Shown: in pieces, positions 1-5,286 of the stretch
Layout of the letters: each line of letters opens with the position of its first letter
Position numbering within the stretch: position 1 is the stretch's first letter
Source: a bacterium
Lineage (GTDB): Bacteria; Auribacterota; UBA3054; B51-G9
Direction of reading: 5' to 3'
Length of the DNA: 5,314 nucleotides
Assembly: GCA_029939815.1 (NCBI GenBank)
Contig: JAOZSF010000047.1
Coordinates: 1 to 5,314, forward strand
Translations under genes and position numbers: made by a program
The notes under the pieces: generated by a model
Database searches by the model: none
What the model saw: only the letters and a program-made list of their open reading frames with translations
Told to the model about the DNA's origin: nothing

Positions 1-70
1 AAAAGCAATATATCGGTTATTAGAGTCTCCCGGTTTTTTTTAATCCGCCTAAAAAAACGTTGGTGAAAAC

Positions 71-87
71 CGACCTCAGCGAGGTCG
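71..87 (-). terminator. Hairpin downstream of the LptF/LptG-family gene, possible weak terminator
   Basis: A perfect 7-bp stem (CGACCTC / GAGGTCG) closes a 3-base loop. Read leftward, it lies about 97 bases past the stop codon of the permease gene and is followed by GTTTTC, a short T-run, so it could end that transcript. Read rightward there is no T-run. The short T-run makes this a weak intrinsic terminator. It could instead be one copy of a dispersed intergenic hairpin repeat. No coding sequence is supported in bases 1-183: the open frames at the left edge run only 12 to 22 codons and resemble nothing I know. Confidence 0.4.
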
Positions 88-183
88 CCTACAAGATGAG
101 GAAATATCCGAAACAAAATATATTAAGAATGTGTACGTGATTTTTTGAATCGTAAAGGAAAACGAGATTACTGTCCGGTTTTA

Positions 184-1692
184 TCAGGAATAATGATGCA
201 GCCGCCAAAGAAGTAAACTGCCGGTCATTATAAACAATAAATCAGGTGCCCAGACAAGCAAGTCAGGACGCATCGCGTAATTATCGTTAAACGCTGTTAT
301 GCTTATAACCAATGCGTAATGAACAGCAATTAAAGCAAGACAAATTAAAAAACCAATTGATTTTTCGCTTCTGTGAGCACGGATGCCAAGCGGAATACCG
401 ATAATTGCGAATGCGATACTTGCAAGTGCGTAAGAATATCTGTATTGCACCTGCGTTTTCATTCTGCTGTTAGCTTCAAGATAATTATTAATTTGGTTAA
501 CCGGCATCCATGTTTTATACCATTTTCTGAACAATTTTGTAGTTTTTCCGTGTTTGCCGTCAATACCGATCAAAGTATTTTCGTAATCTTTATTTATTTC
601 GCTTCTGATATTATCGACCCATGCTTTTTTTTCTTTTCGTTTTCTTATTTTAAGGACTTTTTTCCACGCTTTCTGTTTTTGAAGTTTACTCCATAATTTC
701 TTCGCGGTTTTGATTTGGGAATAAAGATGGCGCGGATTAACTTTATGCTTTATAGCTATAGAAACAATCTCCGATACGTTTTTGTCTATCTGTTGATTTA
801 ATTCTTTAGTGGTAAAATCCGCTTCCTTTTTGACAATGATTTTCTTCTTCTTCTTCATCAACGTGTCAAGAGACACGTACATATCCACACGACCGGCTTT
901 CGTTCTTATGTATGAATTAGTATGCTGCGTACTACGTTCCTCCGAAACAACATCATGCATTTCGAACAACAGTTTATTTTCTTTTCTGATATTTCTGATA
1001 TTGGTTCGCGCGGCAAGGATTTGACGACTGCTTCCATCATCTTTATTTTCAATAATATGAATGTTTTTATATACGTCACCGTCTCGTCCGCTGACAAACA
1101 AATTGTACTTTCCAATCGGCATCCAAGTTCCCGTCTCAATCATCCCGCTTATATCATCTATTTCATAACTGGAAATAATGTTCCGCTGGGCAAAATGAGC
1201 TTTTGGAAGAATGTTATTATAAGCATAAACAGCAATAATTGCTATTACAATGCTTAGAGTAATGCATGGTGCCGCTATGCGGAAAACACTTATTCCTGTC
1301 GCTTTCATCGCTGTGATTTCGCCATCGGCTGATAATCGGCTGAATACAAGCAATGTTGCGGCAGCCATGGAAAACGGAAGAGAATAGCAAATCACTTCCG
1401 GAAAGATAAAAGCCAGTATATGAATAATTGCGAGAATGTTGAACTTTTTAAATATGAGCTCAAACATTTGTACCATACTGCCCATTAGCATAATGAACGT
1501 AACAATAAGTAAAGACATACTAAATGCCACACCCACGGTTTTTGAGAGATAACCGTTTATAACATGCATTCGGAAAAATTTTGCGACATTTTCCATGACA
1601 GACGCACGTTTAATCTTTGTGGTAGTAAACCCGCTTCTCTCAAAATCATTCGATTTAACCGAAGCGTTAATTTTTGTTTTATTGTCTTCCAT
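184..1692 (-). CDS. LptF/LptG-family lipopolysaccharide-export permease with a basic insertion
   Basis: This is a 502-residue inner-membrane protein of the YjgP/YjgQ (LptF/LptG) family. In that family, LptF and LptG pair with the LptB ATPase to extract lipopolysaccharide from the inner membrane and pass it to LptC and LptA. Six likely membrane segments are visible at about residues 52-72, 86-116, 134-158, 418-437, 446-466 and 478-497. The cytoplasmic coupling-helix signature RLSADGEITAMKATGIS (119-135) and the return motif AIIGIPLGI (429-437) fit the family. Residues 160-290 would be the periplasmic beta-jellyroll. The E. coli proteins are about 360 residues. The excess is an N-terminal extension of about 30 residues and a Lys/Arg/Trp-rich stretch at about 320-405, before segment 4. 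The chosen start lies 40 bases from a good extended -10 but lacks a Shine-Dalgarno; Met33 is the alternative and lacks one too. No partner gene is visible, so I cannot say whether it is LptF or LptG. Confidence 0.9.
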   Translation of the reverse strand: MEDNKTKINASVKSNDFERSGFTTTKIKRASVMENVAKFFRMHVINGYLSKTVGVAFSMSLLIVTFIMLMGSMVQMFELIFKKFNILAIIHILAFIFPEVICYSLPFSMAAATLLVFSRLSADGEITAMKATGISVFRIAAPCITLSIVIAIIAVYAYNNILPKAHFAQRNIISSYEIDDISGMIETGTWMPIGKYNLFVSGRDGDVYKNIHIIENKDDGSSRQILAARTNIRNIRKENKLLFEMHDVVSEERSTQHTNSYIRTKAGRVDMYVSLDTLMKKKKKIIVKKEADFTTKELNQQIDKNVSEIVSIAIKHKVNPRHLYSQIKTAKKLWSKLQKQKAWKKVLKIRKRKEKKAWVDNIRSEINKDYENTLIGIDGKHGKTTKLFRKWYKTWMPVNQINNYLEANSRMKTQVQYRYSYALASIAFAIIGIPLGIRAHRSEKSIGFLICLALIAVHYALVISITAFNDNYAMRPDLLVWAPDLLFIMTGSLLLWRLHHYS

Positions 1693-1731
1693 ATAATAAT
1701 GTATAATTTCAATTTTTTTGTTATGATACTA

Positions 1732-1740
1732 ATTATACCA
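1732..1740 (-). promoter_or_regulatory. Extended -10 promoter of the LptF/LptG-family gene
   Basis: On the minus strand this reads TGGTATAAT, a perfect sigma-70-type extended -10 (TGnTATAAT). The best -35 at 17-base spacing is TGGAAC (1755-1760), which is poor, as is common for extended -10 promoters. Transcription would start near 1725, giving a leader of about 33 AT-rich bases with no Shine-Dalgarno before the ATG at 1692. Confidence 0.6.
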
Positions 1741-1814
1741 AAATCAATGTTTTAGTTCCATGTATTTTTTTCGTATAATTTGTCAATTTTTGTTTGTAAA
1801 ACGGAAAAACATCC

Positions 1815-1830
1815 GAAATTCCGCAATTTC
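1815..1830. repeat. Short inverted repeat upstream of the zinc-ribbon gene promoter
   Basis: GAAATT-CCGC-AATTTC is a perfect 6-bp inverted repeat with a 4-base spacer. Its centre is about 75 bases before the start site predicted from the sigma-54-like promoter at 1871. That is within the range used by enhancer-binding activators, so it may be a binding site. The motif is short and AT-rich, so chance is a real alternative. Confidence 0.25.
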
Positions 1831-1870
1831 TTATTTTCTAAAATACGTCAACAAGCACACTTGCTTTATC

Positions 1871-1886
1871 TGGCACAAATATTGTT
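1871..1886 (+). promoter_or_regulatory. Near-consensus sigma-54 promoter for the zinc-ribbon gene
   Basis: TGGCACA-AATA-TTGTT matches the sigma-54 consensus TGGCACG-N4-TTGCW, with the -24 GG and -12 elements 10 bases apart. The one important departure is GT where the -12 GC is expected. Transcription would start near 1897, leaving about 38 bases before the ATG at 1935. A competing sigma-70 reading exists: TTATAA (1885-1890), 17 bases, TATAAT (1908-1913). That would start almost at the ribosome-binding site, which makes it less attractive. Confidence 0.5.
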
Positions 1887-1934
1887 ATAAAAAGACAACT
1901 ACAAAATTATAATCATTCCATTGGGAGATTTAAA

Positions 1935-2093
1935 ATGTACCGTTCTACTTTAAAAAAACTGGAAAGAGTCTGTCTGAAATGTAATCATAGTTTCACCGCA
2001 CACGGTAAATACAACAGATTGTGCAAACGCTGCAAGAACCATCAGGTTCCCGGTTGCCTTGAAGAACATAAAGTAATTTTTCCGTGGTCATAA
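1935..2093 (+). CDS. Small four-cysteine zinc-ribbon protein (52 aa)
   Basis: The gene encodes 52 residues beginning MYRSTLKKLERVCLKC and ending VIFPWS. Cysteines 13, 16, 30 and 33 form a CxxC-x13-CxxC zinc-ribbon pattern. The arrangement CLKC...F...G..NRLCKRCK matches a widespread but uncharacterised group of small bacterial zinc-finger proteins that I recall with the form CLxCxxxFxSxGxxNRxCxxC. Many Lys and Arg residues flank the cysteines, so binding to nucleic acid or an acidic partner is possible but not shown. A strong Shine-Dalgarno (GGGAG, 1923-1927) sits 7 bases before the ATG, and a strong terminator follows the stop by 38 bases. With a candidate promoter upstream, it looks like a complete single-gene unit. 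It diverges from the permease gene and precedes clpB in the same direction. The role is unknown. Confidence 0.8.
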   Translation: MYRSTLKKLERVCLKCNHSFTAHGKYNRLCKRCKNHQVPGCLEEHKVIFPWS

Positions 2094-2131
2094 ATCTATT
2101 TAATTGTTCTTTCATCACCTTACGTCATTTA

Positions 2132-2169
2132 TGTCTCTTTGGTTTTAAAAATCAAAGAGGCATTTTTTT
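2132..2169 (+). terminator. Intrinsic terminator of the zinc-ribbon gene
   Basis: TGTCTCTTTGG (2132-2142) pairs with TCAAAGAGGCA (2152-2162), an 11-bp stem with two G-T wobbles, followed by seven T residues at 2163-2169. The AT bases between the arms can extend the stem. It separates the zinc-ribbon transcript from clpB. Confidence 0.85.
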
Positions 2170-2182
2170 AGCAACGCTTCGC

Positions 2183-2192
2183 ACACATGTGT
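2183..2192. promoter_or_regulatory. 10-bp palindrome, possible activator site for clpB
   Basis: ACACATGTGT is a perfect 10-bp palindrome centred about 107 bases before the predicted sigma-54 start of clpB. Dimeric enhancer-binding proteins usually bind palindromes about 80-150 bases upstream of such promoters, so the position fits. I do not recognise it as the site of a known activator, and the identity is inference only. Confidence 0.3.
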
Positions 2193-2267
2193 CATTTTGG
2201 CGCATTAATATCCCCCATTTCACTCCTTATTATTGCATTTCGCCCTGTCTTAGCGCCGGTTTATGTT

Positions 2268-2284
2268 TTGGCACTGTTCTTGCT
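2268..2284 (+). promoter_or_regulatory. Consensus sigma-54 promoter for clpB
   Basis: TTGGCACT-GTTC-TTGCT matches the sigma-54 consensus TTGGCACG-N4-TTGCW at every position except the final G of the -24 block. The invariant GG (2270-2271) and GC (2282-2283) are exactly 10 bases apart. Transcription would start near 2295, leaving a leader of about 39 bases that contains the clpB ribosome-binding site. No CIRCE element and no well-formed sigma-70 promoter is visible in this spacer. Sigma-54 promoters need an ATP-using activator, so clpB would be switched on by a specific signal. Confidence 0.75.
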
Positions 2285-2333
2285 TCTCCTACTTGAATCT
2301 AAAATCGCATAATATTTAAAAGGAGATAAAAAT

Positions 2334-4934
2334 ATGAATATACAAAAACTTACAGAAAAAATGCAGGCCGCTCTTATGGAAGCTCAATCTATAGCTTCAA
2401 ACAGAGGACAACAGCAAATCGACGGCGAACACCTGCTCGCCGCACTTCTCGATCAGTCAGATGGATTAGCTCCGCTTCTGCTTGAACAATCAGGCGTTGC
2501 GGTAAAAACTTTTCGCCAGGCTCTTGACGAAGAAATAGATAAATTACCACGTGTTTCCGGATCATCATCGGCAACAGGACAGGTTTATATGTCACCGCGA
2601 CTTAATAAATTATTTACCGTTGCGGAAAATGTTGCTAAAAAATTGAAAGATGATTATGTCAGTGTTGAACACATGCTTATGGCTTTCATTGATGAAGGCG
2701 ATTCAACTCCAACAGGAAAATTGCTCAAGCAATTCGGTTTGACGCATGAACGGCTTATGAAAGCGATGACTAATATTCGCGGAAACAGCCGCGTGGATAA
2801 TCCAAATCCGGAAGGTACATACAATGTTCTGGAAAAATACGGTGTCGATTTGGTTGCCGCAGCGAGAAAAGGGAAGATTGACCCGGTTATCGGAAGAGAC
2901 CACGAAATCCGCCGTGTAGTTCAGGTTCTTTCAAGAAGAAGAAAAAATAATCCTGTGCTTATAGGTGAACCGGGCGTCGGAAAAACAGCTATTGTTGAAG
3001 GGCTCGCAAGACGAATCGTTCAACAGGATGTTCCCGAATCACTCAAAGATAAAACTATTTTCGCGCTCGATATGGGCGCTCTCGTTGCCGGCGCAAAATT
3101 CAGAGGCGAATTTGAGGAACGACTTAAAGCGGTTCTTAAAGAAATTCAATCTTCTGATGGAAGAATTCTTCTCTTTATTGATGAATTGCACACTATTGTC
3201 GGTGCGGGAAAAACTGAAGGAAGCATGGATGCGGGGAATTTGCTTAAACCAATGCTCGCCCGTGGAGAACTCCATTGTATCGGCGCGACAACTCTTGACG
3301 AATACAGAAAATATATCGAAAAAGATGCCGCGCTCGAAAGAAGATTCCAGCCGGTTATGGTCGACCAGCCATCGGTTGAAGATACTATTTCCATCTTGCG
3401 CGGACTTCGCGAAAGATATGAAGTTCACCATGGCGTCCGTATTCAGGACAGCGCTCTCGTTAGCGCGGCGGTGCTGAGTAATCGCTACATCAGCGACAGA
3501 TTTCTGCCCGATAAAGCGATTGATCTTATTGATGAAGCCGCAGCAACCATTCGGACGGAAATTGACAGTATGCCGGCTGAACTTGATGAGATCACGCGCA
3601 AAGTAATGCAGCTTGAGATTGAGCAGGAAGCCCTTAAGAAAGAGAAAGACGAAGCATCGAAAAAACGTCTTAGTGTTTTAAAAAAAGAACTTGCTGATCT
3701 CAAAGAAAAGCAAAATGCTCTGACCGCTCAATGGCAAAAAGAGAAAGAGGAAATTCATAAAATCAGCAGCCTCAGAAAACAAATCGAACATACACGTTAC
3801 GAAATAGAACAGGCGGAAAGACAGTATGACCTTAATAAAGCCGCTGAACTTAAATACGGAACTCTTACCGAGCTCGAAAAGCAGCTTAAAATCGCTGAAG
3901 AAGAAGAACAGGAAAAAAGCGGACATCGGCTTTTGCAGGAAGAAGTTTCCGCGGATGAAGTCGCTTCTATTGTCAGCAGATGGACAGGTATTCCGGTTAC
4001 ACGACTTATGGAAGGTGAAAAAGAAAAACTCCTTCATCTCGATAAAGTTCTTCATGAAAGAGTTATCGGGCAAAATGAAGCCGTTGACGCTGTCGCTGAC
4101 GCGGTAATTCGCGCGAGGTCAGGTTTAAAAGACCCTAAACGGCCGATTGGCTCATTTATTTTTCTCGGCCCGACCGGGGTCGGTAAAACTGAACTCGCAC
4201 GCGCTTTGGCTCAATCTCTCTTTGACACGGAAGAGAATATGATTCGCATCGATATGTCCGAATATATGGAAAAGCATACGGTTTCAAGATTACTCGGAGC
4301 GCCTCCCGGATATGTGGGTTATGAAGAAGGAGGCCAATTAACTGAAGCGGTTCGCCGTAAACCTTATTCCGTTATTCTCTTTGATGAAATTGAAAAAGCT
4401 CATCACGATGTTTTTAACGCCCTGCTTCAAATTCTCGATGACGGGCGATTAACTGATGCGCAAGGCAGAACGGTTGATTTCAAAAATACCGTTATCATCA
4501 TGACCTCAAACATTGGTGGGGAACAGTTGCTTGATGGAATCAAGGATGACAAAATTCCTGATGATATAAGACAAAATGTTCTTGCCGCGTTACGCATGAA
4601 CTTCCGCCCGGAATTTCTTAATCGTGTGGATGAAATCGTTGTCTTTAAACCACTATCGCTTGAAGAAATTGAGGAAATTGTTGATTTACTCCTCGACCAG
4701 CTTCGCAAACGGTTGAATGAACGCGAAATAAAACTGGAACTTACGGAACCGGGTCGGAAGCATCTGGCGAAAAACGGTTACGATCCCGTTTACGGCGCAC
4801 GACCACTGAAACGGTACATCCAGCGCGAACTTGAAACACGACTCGGCAGGAAAATTATATCAGGAGAAATTCCTGATGGAAGTACAATCGTTGTGGATGA
4901 CAAAAACGGTGATCTTGTAATTTCAGTAAAATAA
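2334..4934 (+). CDS. clpB: ClpB protein disaggregase (Hsp104-type AAA+ chaperone)
   Basis: This is a complete 866-residue ClpB (E. coli: 857). It forms cytoplasmic hexamers that thread aggregated proteins through a central pore and works with DnaK-DnaJ-GrpE. Domains in order: N-terminal substrate domain (about 1-145); first AAA+ domain with Walker A GEPGVGKT (211-218), Walker B LLFIDE ending at Glu284, and pore-loop aromatic Phe256 in GAKFRGEFEERLK; coiled-coil middle domain (about 405-530), which sets it apart from ClpA; second AAA+ domain with Walker A GPTGVGKT (612-619), Walker B VILFDE ending at Glu685, pore-loop Tyr660 in GYVGYEEGG, arginine finger Arg764 and sensor-2 GARPLKR (821-827). 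No key residue is missing. The ATG follows AGGAG (2321-2325) by 8 bases. A GTG at codon 154 aligns with the internal start that gives the short form in E. coli. Its own promoter and terminator mark it as monocistronic. Confidence 0.98.
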   Translation: MNIQKLTEKMQAALMEAQSIASNRGQQQIDGEHLLAALLDQSDGLAPLLLEQSGVAVKTFRQALDEEIDKLPRVSGSSSATGQVYMSPRLNKLFTVAENVAKKLKDDYVSVEHMLMAFIDEGDSTPTGKLLKQFGLTHERLMKAMTNIRGNSRVDNPNPEGTYNVLEKYGVDLVAAARKGKIDPVIGRDHEIRRVVQVLSRRRKNNPVLIGEPGVGKTAIVEGLARRIVQQDVPESLKDKTIFALDMGALVAGAKFRGEFEERLKAVLKEIQSSDGRILLFIDELHTIVGAGKTEGSMDAGNLLKPMLARGELHCIGATTLDEYRKYIEKDAALERRFQPVMVDQPSVEDTISILRGLRERYEVHHGVRIQDSALVSAAVLSNRYISDRFLPDKAIDLIDEAAATIRTEIDSMPAELDEITRKVMQLEIEQEALKKEKDEASKKRLSVLKKELADLKEKQNALTAQWQKEKEEIHKISSLRKQIEHTRYEIEQAERQYDLNKAAELKYGTLTELEKQLKIAEEEEQEKSGHRLLQEEVSADEVASIVSRWTGIPVTRLMEGEKEKLLHLDKVLHERVIGQNEAVDAVADAVIRARSGLKDPKRPIGSFIFLGPTGVGKTELARALAQSLFDTEENMIRIDMSEYMEKHTVSRLLGAPPGYVGYEEGGQLTEAVRRKPYSVILFDEIEKAHHDVFNALLQILDDGRLTDAQGRTVDFKNTVIIMTSNIGGEQLLDGIKDDKIPDDIRQNVLAALRMNFRPEFLNRVDEIVVFKPLSLEEIEEIVDLLLDQLRKRLNEREIKLELTEPGRKHLAKNGYDPVYGARPLKRYIQRELETRLGRKIISGEIPDGSTIVVDDKNGDLVISVK

Positions 4935-4958
4935 TTAACATAAAGTAAAAACTAACAT

Positions 4959-4990
4959 GAAGCGCGCAGTCCTTGCGCGCTTCTTTTTTT
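4959..4990 (+). terminator. Intrinsic terminator of clpB
   Basis: GAAGCGCGCA (4959-4968) and TGCGCGCTTC (4974-4983) form a perfect 10-bp GC-rich stem with a 5-base loop, followed by seven T residues (4984-4990). It lies 24 bases past the clpB stop codon. Confidence 0.95.
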
Positions 4991-5102
4991 GTAACGCAAC
5001 AGGCGCAAAAAACACTATTTAATATTTTTTAACACAATGGACGCAAGAGACGCTACTAATTTGGAGTACTGTAATAAAGGCGCGTTAGCGACATTTACTG
5101 TG

Positions 5103-5122
5103 CTTCCCGATTAATCGGGAAG
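5103..5122. repeat. Perfect 20-bp palindrome inside the clpB-dinB spacer
   Basis: CTTCCCGATTAATCGGGAAG is a perfect 20-bp palindrome near the middle of the composite element. As RNA it would form an 8-bp stem with a TTAA loop. Neither strand has a T-run after it, so it is not an intrinsic terminator. It could be a protein-binding site, a hairpin of the repeat element, or a processing site. Confidence 0.6.
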
Positions 5123-5136
5123 AAATATTTATAATG

Positions 5137-5163
5137 ACAGGATGAACAGAATATACAGGATTT
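5137..5163 (+). repeat. Three 9-base tandem units of ACAGGAT type
   Basis: ACAGGATGA, ACAGAATAT and ACAGGATTT follow one another without gaps. Each is 9 bases long and begins ACAG. The 9-base period equals that of the CGCAAAGGA-type arms of the same element, though the sequence differs. I recall similar strings (GATGAACAGGATTTACAGGA type) from spacers of many environmental genomes; their function is not established. Confidence 0.6.
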
Positions 5164-5217
5164 ATAATTTCTTTCTTGCGTCCTTTGCGCCTTTCGCGTT
5201 ACAAATCAAGTTCTCTC

Positions 5218-5245
5218 TTGCGTTTATTTTTTCGGATGTTATAAT
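5218..5245 (+). promoter_or_regulatory. Predicted promoter for dinB
   Basis: TATAAT (5240-5245) is preceded by TGT, making a perfect extended -10 (TGnTATAAT, 5237-5245). A partial -35, TTGCGT (5218-5223), lies 16 bases upstream, inside the last unit of the repeat element. Transcription would start near 5252, leaving a leader of about 35 AT-rich bases before the ATG at 5287. Confidence 0.55.
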
Positions 5246-5257
5246 TATTACAAAATT

Positions 5258-5271
5258 ACAATTTAAATTGT
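5258..5271. promoter_or_regulatory. 14-bp palindrome between promoter and dinB start, candidate operator
   Basis: ACAATTTAAATTGT is a perfect 14-bp palindrome just after the predicted transcription start and 15 bases before the dinB ATG. A repressor bound there would block transcription. dinB genes are often LexA-controlled, and LexA sites vary between phyla, so this is a candidate SOS operator. It matches neither the E. coli type (CTGT-N8-ACAG) nor the Bacillus type (GAAC-N4-GTTC). The AT-rich setting makes chance palindromes more likely. Confidence 0.4.
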
Positions 5272-5286
5272 TGCTATTTAAAATTT

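Larger units (their letters stand above)
4991..5223. repeat. Composite intergenic element with inverted 9-base-period arms
   Basis: This fills most of the 352-base clpB-dinB spacer and contains no supported gene. The left arm starts GTAA, then CGCAACAGG (4995-5003) and CGCAAAAAA (5004-5012). The right arm (5172-5202), read on the minus strand, starts GTAA, then CGCGAAAGG, CGCAAAGGA and CGCAAGAAA, giving an imperfect inverted repeat. A second left motif, GGACGCAAGA (5039-5048), is perfectly inverted at 5174-5183, and ACGCAAGAGA (5041-5050) is inverted again at 5214-5223. Similar degenerate CGCAAAGGA-type strings are, as I recall, dispersed in spacers of many environmental bacterial genomes, with no agreed function. 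A mobile or formerly mobile element is possible, but no transposase or target duplication is visible. Confidence 0.6.

Noticed and set aside
1..66. Short open frames at the left edge that could be the tail of an upstream gene
   Set aside because: They are 12 to 22 codons long, show no recognisable sequence, and nothing else supports coding.
840..857. CTT trinucleotide run in the permease gene as a phase-variation tract
   Set aside because: It is short, encodes a Lys run, and slippage by whole units would not break the frame.
922..1257. 111-codon rightward open frame inside the permease gene
   Set aside because: It is antisense to a clear membrane-protein gene, has no ribosome-binding site and has an unconvincing Phe/Ile/Asn-rich composition that mirrors the opposite strand.
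1781..1786. Perfect TTGACA on the minus strand upstream of the permease gene
   Set aside because: The hexamers 16-18 bases downstream (TACATG, ACATGG, CATGGA) are poor -10 elements; the extended -10 at 1732-1740 explains the promoter better.
2193..2215. TTTTGGCGC, resembling a third sigma-54 -24 element
   Set aside because: Ten bases after GG the sequence is TC, so the -12 element is missing.
2213..2220. CCCCATTT, resembling the -10 of a sigma-32 heat-shock promoter before clpB
   Set aside because: No CTTGAA-like -35 lies at the required spacing upstream. The CTTGAA at 2292-2297 is downstream and has no matching -10.
2965..3477. 170-codon rightward open frame within clpB
   Set aside because: It overlaps the conserved first AAA+ domain in another frame and its product resembles no family.
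3678..4073. 131-codon leftward open frame opposite the clpB middle domain
   Set aside because: Its Phe-rich product is the mirror of the Lys/Glu-rich coiled coil; it is an antisense shadow.
4991..5223. CRISPR array interpretation of the repetitive spacer
   Set aside because: Units are 9 bases, degenerate and contiguous, with no unique spacers of regular length.
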